Assembly: GCA_003987725.1 (NCBI GenBank)
Contig: RXJH01000007.1
Location: 84,514-148,513 of the forward strand
Length of the DNA stretch: 64,000 nucleotides
DNA from: Hyphomicrobium sp.
GTDB lineage: Bacteria > Pseudomonadota > Alphaproteobacteria > Rhizobiales > Hyphomicrobiaceae
Direction of reading: 5' to 3'
Positions within the stretch are counted from its first letter, which is position 1. Each line of letters starts with the position of its first letter. Below the pieces are notes generated by a model that worked only from the letters and a program-made list of their open reading frames with translations, ran no database searches and was not told where the DNA came from. Position numbers and translations under genes: made by a program. This document shows positions 1 through 8,280 of this stretch, one piece after another.

Positions 1-56
1 TCGCTCTCAGCCTCACGAAAGCCCCGGCGACAAAACCGTCGCTGCTTGCGCCTCTT

Positions 57-88
57 CCCGATATGCAGACGGCCCGATATGCAGACGG
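57..88. repeat. Exact tandem duplication of a 16-bp unit at a gene start
   Basis: The unit CCCGATATGCAGACGG occurs at 57-72 and again at 73-88 with no spacer. Each copy carries an ATG (63 and 79) and the two are out of phase with each other. The ATG of copy 2 opens a four-codon frame whose stop overlaps the downstream ATG at 90. Confidence 0.9.
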
Positions 89-89
89 G

Positions 90-1205
90 ATGACCACAGA
101 TGGCGAATTCGAAATCTTCCTCGCAACCTCCCCGGGCTTCGAACCCGTGCTTTGCAAAGAGGCCGAAGAACACGGCTTCAGGCAACCGAAAATCAGCACC
201 GGCGGTGTGACGGTAAAGGGCGGCTGGCCCGAGGTCTGGCGCGCAAACCTCGAGCTTCGTGGCGCTGGTCGCGTTCTCGCTCGCATCGGCGAATTCCGCG
301 CCATGCATCTCGCCCAGCTCGACAAACGCGCGCGCCGCCTCGTCTGGGGCGAAGTCCTGCGCTCCGATGTGCCCTTCCGCGTCCAGGCCTCCTGCAAGGG
401 ATCCCGCATTTATCATTCAGGCGCCGCGGCTCAACGCATCGAAAAAGCGATCCGCGAAGAACTGGGCGCGCCGCTTTCGGCCGACGCCGAAGTCATCATC
501 AAAGCCCGCATCGACGACGATCTCTGCACCATCGCCGTCGATACCTCCGGCGAGTCCCTGCATAAGCGCGGCCACAAGGAAGCCGTCAACAAGGCACCGA
601 TGCGAGAAACGCTGGCGTCGCTTTTCCTGCGGCAATGCGGATACGTTGGAACCGAGCCCGTCGTCGATCCGATGTGCGGATCCGGAACCTTCATCATTGA
701 AGCCGCGGAAATCGCAGCCGGCCTGAAGCCTGGACGCTCGCGACGCTTTGCCTTCGAGCAATTGGCGACCTTCGACGAAGCTGCTTGGAAGAGCCTCAAG
801 GCCACAGCCGATCGGCCAAAAACGGAACTCCGGTTTTTCGGCAGCGATCTAGATCCGGGAGCGATCCGTATGAGCCGCGCCAATGCGGAGCGCGCCGGAG
901 TCTCGGAGATGACGGAGTTCAATCAACTCGCTATTACCGAATTGACGGCGCCAAGCGGCCCGCCCGGACTGGTCATCGTCAACCCTCCCTACGGCGACCG
1001 GATCGGCGACCGGGACAACCTTCAACCCTTATACCGTTCGCTGGGACAGACGCTGCAGAGCCGCTTCGGCGGCTGGAAAGTGGGGCTCATCACGAGCGAA
1101 GCGTCGCTTGCCAAAGCGACCGGCCTGCCGTTCCTGCCTCCCGGCGGCCCCGTCTCGCACGGGGGACTGCGAGTGACGCTGTTTCGGACTGAACCATTGA
1201 AGTGA
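90..1205 (+). CDS. THUMP-domain class I SAM-dependent RNA methyltransferase (RlmL/Trm14-like)
   Basis: Predicted RNA guanine-N2 type methyltransferase of about 371 residues. The N-terminal half (about residues 30-150) fits a THUMP RNA-binding domain. The C-terminal half is a Rossmann methyltransferase with a DPMCGSGT SAM-binding motif near residue 193 and the NPPYGDR catalytic motif near 298, typical of the RlmL/TrmN/Trm14 group that modifies 23S rRNA or tRNA. An in-frame ATG exists at 63, but homologous proteins begin close to the EIFLATSPG segment, so ATG 90 is preferred; neither start has a clear Shine-Dalgarno (SD) sequence. A perfect 16-bp tandem duplication sits over the start region. 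The exact RNA target cannot be read from sequence. Confidence 0.85.
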   Translation: MTTDGEFEIFLATSPGFEPVLCKEAEEHGFRQPKISTGGVTVKGGWPEVWRANLELRGAGRVLARIGEFRAMHLAQLDKRARRLVWGEVLRSDVPFRVQASCKGSRIYHSGAAAQRIEKAIREELGAPLSADAEVIIKARIDDDLCTIAVDTSGESLHKRGHKEAVNKAPMRETLASLFLRQCGYVGTEPVVDPMCGSGTFIIEAAEIAAGLKPGRSRRFAFEQLATFDEAAWKSLKATADRPKTELRFFGSDLDPGAIRMSRANAERAGVSEMTEFNQLAITELTAPSGPPGLVIVNPPYGDRIGDRDNLQPLYRSLGQTLQSRFGGWKVGLITSEASLAKATGLPFLPPGGPVSHGGLRVTLFRTEPLK

Positions 1206-1262
1206 TGCCGATCGTGAATTGTATTCGCGTTCCGAGCACCCCTCGCCCGAAAGGAGCTAGCG

Positions 1263-2132
1263 ATGACCGATTACACGCCCCCGAAGGTCTGGACCTGGAA
1301 TAAGCCGAGCGGTGGCCAGTTCGCGAGCATCAATCGCCCGATTGCGGGTCCGACCCACGATAAGGATTTGCCGGTCGGCCGCCATCCGCTCCAGCTCTAT
1401 TCGCAAGGCACGCCCAATGGCGTGAAAGTCACGATCATGCTCGAAGAGCTGCTGGCGCTCGGGAACCACGGTGCCGAATACGACGCCTGGCTGATCAGGA
1501 TCTCCGAAGGCGACCAGTTCGGCAGCGGCTTCGTGGACGTCAATCCCAACTCCAAAATCCCCGCTCTGATGGACCGGAGCGGCCCGACGCCCATCCGCGT
1601 CTTCGAATCCGGCGCGATCCTTATGTATCTCGCAGAGAAGTTTGATGGCGCCTTCCTTCCGGCCGAGGGCGCCGCCCGCGCTGAATGTTTGTCCTGGCTG
1701 TTCTGGCAGGTCGGCAGCGCGCCCTACCTCGGTGGCGGGTTCGGTCATTTCTTCGCCTACGCGCCGACGAAAATCGAATATGCCATCGACCGCTTTGCTA
1801 TGGAAACCAAGCGCCAGCTCGACGTGCTCGACCGCCGGCTGGCGGAAAGCGCGTATATCGCGGGCGATACCTACACGATCGCCGATATCGCGATCTGGCC
1901 ATGGTATGGCCAGCTGGTGCAAGGCAAGCTCTACGGGGCCGGTGAGTTCCTCTCGGTCGAAGATTATAAGAACGTCCGTCGCTGGGCCGACCTGCTCAGA
2001 GATCGGCCGGCCGTCAAGCGCGGGCTCATGGTGAATCGCACCTCGGGTGAGCCCTCGCGGCAATTGCACGAGCGCCACGAAGCCTCTGATTTCGAGACCA
2101 AAACGCAGGATAAAGTTCGCGACGCCGGTTAG
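1263..2132 (+). CDS. yghU: Glutathione-dependent disulfide-bond oxidoreductase, YghU type
   Basis: Nu-class glutathione transferase of 289 residues, the length of E. coli YghU. The long N-terminal extension with PKVWTWN and FASINRPIAGPTH is characteristic of YghU. It is followed by a thioredoxin-fold domain (LQLYSQGTPNGVKVTIMLEEL, with the TPNG turn that binds glutathione) and an all-helical C-terminal domain containing the TIADIAIWPW signature. The family reduces disulfides using two bound glutathiones in the cytosol. A strong SD (AAAGGAG) lies 6 nt before the ATG. It ends immediately before the convergent esterase gene (stops at 2132/2133). Confidence 0.92.
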   Translation: MTDYTPPKVWTWNKPSGGQFASINRPIAGPTHDKDLPVGRHPLQLYSQGTPNGVKVTIMLEELLALGNHGAEYDAWLIRISEGDQFGSGFVDVNPNSKIPALMDRSGPTPIRVFESGAILMYLAEKFDGAFLPAEGAARAECLSWLFWQVGSAPYLGGGFGHFFAYAPTKIEYAIDRFAMETKRQLDVLDRRLAESAYIAGDTYTIADIAIWPWYGQLVQGKLYGAGEFLSVEDYKNVRRWADLLRDRPAVKRGLMVNRTSGEPSRQLHERHEASDFETKTQDKVRDAG

Positions 2133-2885
2133 CTATGGCGCGGCGGCGCGCGATGTCAGCCACTCGGCGAGATCGCTGATTTCGCGATCTTGGGTTTCAT
2201 GCTGCATGCCAGGATAGGCATGAAATTCGTTCGGCACGCCGAGACGATCGAGTTGCGTATGGGCAGCCTTTCCGGTCGCAAACGGAATGCGCGCGTCGGC
2301 CGTTCCATGCCCGATGAAGAGCGATGCGGTCTGCCAATCCTTTCGCGTGGAAAGTTCGTGCGCATCGAAGCCATAAAGCGAGCCGCTGAGAACCGCAGCG
2401 CCGCGAAACCTGCCGGGATCCTCCAGAACGGCATGGTAGACGAGCACCGCTCCCTGGCTGAAGCCCGCCAGAAAAACTCTTTTCGGATCGGCACCAAACC
2501 GCTTGATCGCCGTGTCGACGAGCCTGCCGATGGCGGCGATGCTGAGCCTGATATCCGCGCCTGTCGAATTCCCCTTGCGATACCATCGATAACCGCTGGC
2601 CCCGCCGCCAAAAGGAGCGCGCGGCGATACGACGATGAAATCTTCAGGCAGTTGCTGCCAGAGGCCGATCATATCGTTTTCATCGGAACCGCTGCCATGA
2701 AGCACGACGATCAGAGGCGCGTGTGCGGACGTTTTCGCAGGCTCATGGACGAGATAGGTGAGCTCTAGCTCCGCTGCGTGCGCCCACGGCGCGGCCGCCG
2801 CGCGCAATATGGATATAAGGAACACGAAGAAAAAGCGCCGGCCGGTCCCACTGCCGGAAGTAGACACGCTATGATGGCTCATCAT
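2133..2885 (-). CDS. Secreted phospholipase/carboxylesterase-family alpha/beta hydrolase
   Basis: About 250 residues from the ATG at 2885; a second ATG follows at 2882. An Arg-Arg plus hydrophobic segment ending AHA gives a signal peptide of about 37 residues, so the product should be periplasmic or secreted. The mature part is an alpha/beta hydrolase of the YpfH/carboxylesterase 2 family: an oxyanion-loop HGSGSDEN, nucleophile motif GFSQGA (Ser about 143), Asp about 197 in GHGTADARIP and His about 229 in GMQHET complete the triad. The frame is open a further 60 codons upstream, but that stretch is Arg-rich, lies beyond the signal peptide and overlaps the divergent neighbour, so it is excluded. 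Substrate unknown. Confidence 0.85.
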   Translation of the reverse strand: MMSHHSVSTSGSGTGRRFFFVFLISILRAAAAPWAHAAELELTYLVHEPAKTSAHAPLIVVLHGSGSDENDMIGLWQQLPEDFIVVSPRAPFGGGASGYRWYRKGNSTGADIRLSIAAIGRLVDTAIKRFGADPKRVFLAGFSQGAVLVYHAVLEDPGRFRGAAVLSGSLYGFDAHELSTRKDWQTASLFIGHGTADARIPFATGKAAHTQLDRLGVPNEFHAYPGMQHETQDREISDLAEWLTSRAAAP

Positions 2886-2923
2886 CCCGAACTCTAAGCG
2901 ATGAATCGCACGGATTAAACCAC

Positions 2924-3718
2924 ATGCGCTGTTTCCCCGCCCGCCGGCTCGTCTGCCTGACCGAAGAGACGGTCGAGACGCTATACCTTCTCGGCGAGCA
3001 GAATAGGATCGTCGGTGTTTCGGGATATGCCGTCCGTCCGCCGCAAGTCCGCCGCGAGAAGCCACGCGTATCAGCCTTTACCTCAGCCGACATTCCAAAA
3101 ATCGAGGCGCTGAAGCCCGATCTCGTCCTTGCGTTTTCGGACATCCAAGCCTCGATCGCCGCCGACCTCGCGCGCGCGGGCCTGGCCGTCCACATTTTCA
3201 ATCAGCGTGATCTCGCCGGCATCTTCGCAATGATCCGCACCCTCGGCGCACTGATCGGCTGCAGCGAGAAAGCCGATGCTCTCGCGAATTCGTTCGAGGC
3301 GCGCATCGAAAATACCCGCAGTGAAACGCGCTCGGCCACGCGACGCCCGCGCGTCTATTTCGAGGAGTGGGACGACCCGCTGATAACGGGCTTGTGCTGG
3401 GTCTCCGAGCTCATAGAGGTTGCAGGCGGTGATGATATCTTTCCCGAGAAACGGCGCGAGCCCGCAGCCAAAGATCGTATCGTGACGCCGGCCGAAGTGG
3501 CTCGGCGAGCACCAGACATCATTCTCGCGTCCTGGTGCGGCAAAAGGGTGAGACCGGAAAAAATACGCGCGCGCGACGGATGGCAGGACGTGCCCGCCGT
3601 AAGCAAAAACAGGATCCACGAGATCAAATCGCCGCTCATTCTCCAACCTGGACCAGCCGCGTTGACCGATGGCCTCGATGCCATCCGCACGGCGATCGGT
3701 TCAACCGGCGATCTGTGA
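2924..3718 (+). CDS. Cobalamin/metal-binding periplasmic-binding-fold protein (BtuF-like) without signal peptide
   Basis: 264 residues with the helical-backbone (TroA/BtuF) binding-protein fold: LVCLTEETVETLYLLGEQNRIVGVSGY is the usual start of the N lobe and PKIEALKPDLVLAFSD its central strand. Family members bind vitamin B12 or metal chelates for an ABC importer. Here there is no signal peptide (only MRCFPARR before the fold) and no permease or ATPase gene nearby, a pattern seen for cobalamin-binding proteins encoded alone in alphaproteobacteria. A cytosolic corrinoid-binding role is an inference. It is transcribed divergently from the esterase with 38 bp between the start codons. Confidence 0.8.
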   Translation: MRCFPARRLVCLTEETVETLYLLGEQNRIVGVSGYAVRPPQVRREKPRVSAFTSADIPKIEALKPDLVLAFSDIQASIAADLARAGLAVHIFNQRDLAGIFAMIRTLGALIGCSEKADALANSFEARIENTRSETRSATRRPRVYFEEWDDPLITGLCWVSELIEVAGGDDIFPEKRREPAAKDRIVTPAEVARRAPDIILASWCGKRVRPEKIRARDGWQDVPAVSKNRIHEIKSPLILQPGPAALTDGLDAIRTAIGSTGDL

Positions 3719-3849
3719 CCGCTATCACGAACAACTGCGCAATGTTCGCTAAGATGATTTTCATCACAACCAGGGAACAGCCATAGCCTGAGAGCGTACT
3801 CTGCTAGGCTGCCACAAGGGGCGCGAAGCGGCAAATAATTGGCTGTGCG

Positions 3850-4287
3850 ATGTCAGATCGAGTTTATGCGTCTTTATTTTATATTGCTTTGATCGTGGCC
3901 AGCTCATGGACCGTCGTGACGGTCGGCGAGGGACTCGCCCGGGAAGCTCTCGCCCAGTTGGCCCTGGCTCCGTCTTCCAAAAGCCGGCCGACACGCGTGA
4001 ATGTTGTACTCGCGTCGCAGAAAAATATTGCGGGGCCGGAGAAGGCTGGTGACGTCATCGTCCCGAAGGCCCCATCGATCTCCGCCGGCGAGTTGGCCAA
4101 AGCGCTCGACGAAGCCGAGCACAACGACAAGCAAACTAAAACGATGGGTACCATTGTTCGGCCGCGCGTCGCTGGCTGGGTGCGACGAATTCCAAGGCGC
4201 GCCATTCCAGAAGATCAGCCGAGGCGGGCCGTTTCCGAGGACTCCTCCGGCCACATCATCATGCGCGCATTGCGAGCAGAGATGTAG
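3850..4287 (+). CDS. Hypothetical single-pass membrane or secreted protein
   Basis: 145 residues, not recognised. Residues about 8-36 (ASLFYIALIVASSWTVVTVGEG...) form an uncleaved signal anchor or signal peptide. The remainder is hydrophilic and basic, with an Ala/Glu-rich helix (AGELAKALDEAEHND) and an Arg-rich C terminus. The ATG follows an AT-rich stretch without a clear SD. Codon use matches the neighbours, which supports a real gene, but function cannot be inferred. Confidence 0.55.
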   Translation: MSDRVYASLFYIALIVASSWTVVTVGEGLAREALAQLALAPSSKSRPTRVNVVLASQKNIAGPEKAGDVIVPKAPSISAGELAKALDEAEHNDKQTKTMGTIVRPRVAGWVRRIPRRAIPEDQPRRAVSEDSSGHIIMRALRAEM

Positions 4288-4317
4288 CTTCGAGGCTTGA
4301 ATACTTGAATGGAATGG

Positions 4318-4357
4318 TGGGCACCCGGCGGGGGGAAGAGGGGTGGCCGAGTGCCCA
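4318..4357 (+). other. Inverted repeat around a G-rich loop, intergenic
   Basis: TGGGCAC (4318-4324) and GTGCCCA (4351-4357) form a perfect 7-bp stem. The 26-nt loop contains a run of six G and a run of four G. It sits between the hypothetical gene at 3850 and a GGGGGGAGG purine tract at 4377-4385. Possible untranslated-region structure; no homolog recognised. Confidence 0.5.
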
Positions 4358-4533
4358 CGCTCAAGACCTCAATCCGGGGGGAGGATATGAGGTATGCGTA
4401 CAATATCAGAAATCCGACAGCGAGAAGTTAACGCCGGCGACCCTCGCGCGAAGATTTTCCAAACCTTGAAGATTCGCGATATTCGGTCCGAGAAATTATC
4501 GCCAAACCCCGTCGGATGTTGTCATTTTCGCTC

Positions 4534-4737
4534 TTACATTGTTCGGCTTGAGCGGTCCCGCAACGCACGCACCCGCCTGCCGCGAGCATTCGCCGACGGC
4601 CGTACGTGCGCAAATTCTCTTCGATGCCGGGCCGAGAGTGCTTGCTCCCATGCACGCGCCAGGGCGTAAACAAGAACGAACCCAAACGCGTAGAAACTTG
4701 CGATGAAGATGATGACGGGGGCCGCATCGCCGGACAT
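4534..4737 (-). CDS. Small single-pass membrane protein, hypothetical
   Basis: 67 residues. Residues about 7-27 (PVIIFIASFYAFGFVLVYALA) are a transmembrane helix with a short N terminus, followed by a strongly basic tail with many Arg, probably cytosolic. An excellent SD (AGGAGG, rc of 4743-4748) lies 5 nt before the ATG, which is the main reason for accepting it over the overlapping frames. No family is recognised. The layout resembles small membrane-tethered regulatory or phage-shock-like peptides, but that is only a resemblance. Confidence 0.6.
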   Translation of the reverse strand: MSGDAAPVIIFIASFYAFGFVLVYALARAWEQALSARHRREFAHVRPSANARGRRVRALRDRSSRTM

Positions 4738-4917
4738 GGTCGCCTCCTATTCGCTCTTGCGTTAGGTGGCGATTGCGGCATCGACGGTCAAGATGCACAA
4801 GCGAGTGGCCGACAAGCGGCCAGCGCATCGCTGCAATTTCAGCGGTTGTGGAGATCGATACGAAGTCCCTTCTTGCCGCGCTTCAAATCGCCTAGCTTGA
4901 GTGAGAGGGCCTCTCCC

Positions 4918-5139
4918 ATGAACACGAAGCTCCTGTCACTCCTCCAGCGCGAAGCAACTGCCCGTCTCAACGCAGCCGAATATGAGCTCGTCTCATACAC
5001 CAGGGCGTGCCGCGGCAAGGTCGTCGATGTGAACGAAATGAAACGCATCAGGCAGCTCCGCGAGCGCGTGGAAAGTGCACGAGCACGTCAGTTAAAATGG
5101 ACACGATATCGCTTCCTCGCGGAATCCGGCGTCCTATAA
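4918..5139 (+). CDS. Small hypothetical helical protein
   Basis: 73 residues starting MNTKLLSLLQREATARLNAAEYELV. It is predicted almost entirely alpha-helical, charged and basic, with no signal or membrane segment and a single Cys. The frame remains open far upstream, but the ATG at 4918 begins the compositionally coherent part and is preceded by a GAGAGGGC stretch. Function unknown; comparable small Rhizobiales proteins exist without assigned roles. Confidence 0.55.
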   Translation: MNTKLLSLLQREATARLNAAEYELVSYTRACRGKVVDVNEMKRIRQLRERVESARARQLKWTRYRFLAESGVL

Positions 5140-5265
5140 GGCGAATTGCCGAATAGAACGGCACATCCGGCGCATTTTGTCTAAATTGTCAGCAAGCGTT
5201 CTTTCGGCGTCGGTGTAAAATCCACGGTGGAACCACCGATTCGCGGTTCCTAAGGGACGGCTGGC

Positions 5266-5547
5266 GTGACCCTGGTCATCGTCTTCATCGGCGCAATCTG
5301 TTACTACTATTTCGGCTCCATCGGTGCTGTCCTCGGCGCTTTGGTCATAACCTCCGCGCTTTCAAAATCCCGAGCCAATGCCGCTCTACCGTCACTCGTT
5401 TTGATCGGCGTGTCATGGGCAGCTGGCAGTGCCATCGCGGGCAACGCCGGAGCCGGGGCAGGCGTCGTTTTGGCCACCGCCGTGGCGATATGGTTTGAAG
5501 GCGGAGAAAAACGCCGCCATCAACAACCGGCTATCGACAAGCATTGA
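5266..5547 (+). CDS. Small two-helix membrane protein, hypothetical
   Basis: 93 residues with a GTG start. Two to three hydrophobic stretches are separated by a Lys/Ser/Arg turn (SALSKSRANAALPS): residues about 2-30 and 40-76 (LVLIGVSWAAGSAIAGNAGAGAG...). The C-terminal tail is charged. The Gly/Ala-rich helices resemble a holin- or glycine-zipper-like arrangement, but no family is recognised. Start choice is uncertain because no strong SD is present. Confidence 0.5.
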   Translation: MTLVIVFIGAICYYYFGSIGAVLGALVITSALSKSRANAALPSLVLIGVSWAAGSAIAGNAGAGAGVVLATAVAIWFEGGEKRRHQQPAIDKH

Positions 5548-5705
5548 CGCTCATTCTCTCTTCCCTCCCAACCTACTCCAAGAGCTTGCAACTTCGTATT
5601 GCCCGCGCGGCTACTCTCCGACGAACAATGGGCGCACTTTGCAATGATCGGAAACGAGGCCTACATCAAAACCGCCGATAGCGCTCTCACCCCCGCGAGG
5701 TATCC

Positions 5706-6701
5706 ATGGAATACGTCAAGCTCGGCCACACCGGTCTCGAAGTGTCCCGTATTTGTCTGGGCTGCATGAGCTACGGCCAATCCGACGGCGGCGTCATGAA
5801 ATGGGGCTGGACGTTGAGCGAGGACGAAAGCCGCCCGTACATCAAGTCCGCCCTCGAACAAGGCATAAACTTCTTCGACACCGCGAACGTCTATTCGCAC
5901 GGCGAAAGCGAGCGCGTTCTCGGCCGTGCCATCCGCGATTTCACCAAGCGTGACGAAGTCGTCATCGCCACGAAAGTCTACTCGCCGATGCGGCTCGGAC
6001 CGAACGGCAAAGGCCTTTCGCGCAAGGCCATCCTGTCCGAGATCGACGATAGTCTAAAGCGCCTAGGTACGGATTACGTCGATCTCTACATCATCCACCG
6101 CTACGACTACGAGACACCGCTCGAGGAGACGCTGGAGGCGCTCGACGAAGTCGTGCGTTCAGGAAAAGCGCTCTATCTCGGCGCATCCTCGATGCACGCT
6201 TGGCAGTTCATGAAAGCCCTCGGCCTGCAACGCGCCAACGGCTGGGCGCAGTTCATATCGATGCAAGACTATTACAATCTGCTCTACCGCGAGGAGGAGC
6301 GCGAGATGCTGCCGCTCTGCCAATCCGAAGGCATCGGCGTCACGCCGTGGTCCCCGTTGGCTCGCGGGCGTTTGGCGCGTCCCTGGCAGGATGCACCGCA
6401 AACCGAGCGCGCTAAGAACGATCCGTTCGCCGATCGGCTCTACGAAAAATCGAAGACGTTGGACAAGCCGGTCGTCGATCGCGTGATTACTGTCGCCAAG
6501 GAGCGAGGCGTCTCACCGGCTCAGATCGCCCTCGCCTGGATGCTGAGCAAACCCGCAGTGACCTCTCCCATCGTCGGCGCGACCAAGCCCCATCAGCTCG
6601 ACGACGCGATAAAATCCATTTCGCTCAAGCTGACGAGCGAGGAAATTGCCCATCTCGAAGAGTTATACGAGCCGCATCGAGGGCCGGAAGGCTTCACCTA
6701 G
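5706..6701 (+). CDS. Aldo/keto reductase (YajO-like)
   Basis: 331-residue NADPH-dependent aldo/keto reductase with a TIM-barrel. The catalytic tetrad is visible: Asp in FFDTANVYS, Tyr of the same loop, Lys in VIATKVY and His in YIIHRYD. The C-terminal NADPH-binding segment SPIVGATKPHQLDDAI is conserved. The closest recognisable relatives are the YajO/AKR11-13-type enzymes acting on small aldehydes or sugars. GAGG lies 6 nt before the ATG. It appears monocistronic, 76 bp upstream of the MFS carrier gene on the same strand, so co-transcription is possible. Confidence 0.9.
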   Translation: MEYVKLGHTGLEVSRICLGCMSYGQSDGGVMKWGWTLSEDESRPYIKSALEQGINFFDTANVYSHGESERVLGRAIRDFTKRDEVVIATKVYSPMRLGPNGKGLSRKAILSEIDDSLKRLGTDYVDLYIIHRYDYETPLEETLEALDEVVRSGKALYLGASSMHAWQFMKALGLQRANGWAQFISMQDYYNLLYREEEREMLPLCQSEGIGVTPWSPLARGRLARPWQDAPQTERAKNDPFADRLYEKSKTLDKPVVDRVITVAKERGVSPAQIALAWMLSKPAVTSPIVGATKPHQLDDAIKSISLKLTSEEIAHLEELYEPHRGPEGFT

Positions 6702-6777
6702 ATGGCAATAACGCTCGAATTGAACCGCAGCACGGCTCACGCGTTTCCCTCCGAAGCGCGATCGAGTCCTGCGGTTC

Positions 6778-8241
6778 ATGCAAAAGCCGGTTGCAAGTGA
6801 GAGAATTGAAAGCGGGACTGTCGTCGAAACGACGATACCCTCGCGCCTCGATCGCCTGCCGTTCGGACGGTTCCACGTCCTCGTCATCGCCGCCCTCGGC
6901 ATCACGTGGATTCTCGACGGGCTGGAGGTCACGCTCGTCGGCGCCATAGCGGGAGCTTTGAAGGAAAGCCCGACGCTGCGGTTTACCAACACCGATGTCG
7001 GCATAACGAACAGCTCTTATCTCGCGGGCGCCGTGCTCGGAGGATTGTTCTTCGGCTGGCTGACGGACCGGCTCGGCCGCAAGAAGCTGTTTTTCATCAC
7101 ACTGACGACCTACATGATCGCGACGATCGCAACAGCCTTCTCGTGGAATCTCCTCAGCTTCTCGCTGTTTCGATTTTTCACCGGAGCCGGCATCGGCGGC
7201 GAATATACGGCCGTCAACTCGACCATCCAGGAACTGGTGCCTGCTCGCTATCGCGGCTGGACCGATCTCAGCATCAACGGCAGCTTCTGGCTCGGCGCGG
7301 CACTCGGAGCACTGGGCTCGGTCTTCCTGCTCAGCACCAGTCTTATGCCCGCCGATATAGGATGGCGGCTGACCTTCCTGATCGGCGGCGGATTGAGCGC
7401 ATTCATCTTTCTGCTGCGCCTCTGGATCCCGGAGAGCCCGCGCTGGCTCATCACGCATGGCCAGCCGGAAAAAGCTGACAAGATCGTCGGCGATATAGAA
7501 GCGGGGCTTCGAAGCGAAAATCACGTTCTCGATGATAATTCGATCACAACGACGCGCTTGAAAACGCGGAGCCACACGCCGCTCCTGGAGGTCGCGAGAT
7601 CCATCCTGAAAACGAACCGCGACCGCGCAATTGTCGGATTTGCCCTGATGACCGCGCAAGCCTATTTCTATAACGCAATCTTCTTCACCTACGCGCTCGT
7701 TCTTTCGTCGTTCTACGGCGTCCGGACGGACAAAATCGGCTGGTATCTTCTCCCCTTCGCCGCCGGAAATTTCCTTGGACCGCTGCTCCTTGGACGGCTC
7801 TTCGATATTTGGGGACGACGCCCTATGTTGATCACGACATACAGCGTTTCCGCGATCCTGCTCGCCGTCACGGGATACCTGTTCGCAGCCGATCTCGTCT
7901 CCGATTCCATGCTGACCGTCGCATGGGTGATCGTGTTTTTCTTTGGATCGGCTGCAGCGAGCGCAGCCTATCTAACGGTCAGTGAGTCCTTCCCGCTCGA
8001 AGTTCGCGCGCTTGCCATCTCGCTCTTCTACGCCATTGGCACAGGAGTCGGCGGCGTCATTGGTCCCTTCTTCCTCGCCCATCTCATCGACACCGGATCG
8101 CGCGAAAGCGTATTCATGGGCTATCTCATTGGCACGGTATTGATGCTCATCGCAGCCGGCATTGCCTGGCTGAAAGCGGTCGCTGCCGAAGGCAAACCGC
8201 TCGAACAAGTCGCGCGCCCTCTATCCCTTGCCGACGAATGA
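6778..8241 (+). CDS. MFS transporter, sugar/organic-acid porter type
   Basis: 487 residues with 12 predicted transmembrane helices. The MFS loop 2-3 signature GWLTDRLGRKK and the helix-5 motif GAGIGGEYTAVNSTIQELVPARYRG identify the proton-symporter branch that includes KgtP, ShiA and eukaryotic-like SV2/sugar porters. LFDIWGRRP is the second-half equivalent of the loop signature. Substrate cannot be deduced; small organic acids or sugars are typical. A hairpin followed by T residues 54 bp past the stop (8295-8321) should end its transcript. Confidence 0.88.
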   Translation: MQKPVASERIESGTVVETTIPSRLDRLPFGRFHVLVIAALGITWILDGLEVTLVGAIAGALKESPTLRFTNTDVGITNSSYLAGAVLGGLFFGWLTDRLGRKKLFFITLTTYMIATIATAFSWNLLSFSLFRFFTGAGIGGEYTAVNSTIQELVPARYRGWTDLSINGSFWLGAALGALGSVFLLSTSLMPADIGWRLTFLIGGGLSAFIFLLRLWIPESPRWLITHGQPEKADKIVGDIEAGLRSENHVLDDNSITTTRLKTRSHTPLLEVARSILKTNRDRAIVGFALMTAQAYFYNAIFFTYALVLSSFYGVRTDKIGWYLLPFAAGNFLGPLLLGRLFDIWGRRPMLITTYSVSAILLAVTGYLFAADLVSDSMLTVAWVIVFFFGSAAASAAYLTVSESFPLEVRALAISLFYAIGTGVGGVIGPFFLAHLIDTGSRESVFMGYLIGTVLMLIAAGIAWLKAVAAEGKPLEQVARPLSLADE

Positions 8242-8280
8242 CGCCTGATCCCCTGGCTTCCAAGCACAAGTATCCGCCGA

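Noticed and set aside
4394-4669. Possible 91-residue plus-strand ORF
   Set aside because: Basic, low-complexity product, overlapping the better supported small membrane protein on the minus strand; no good SD.
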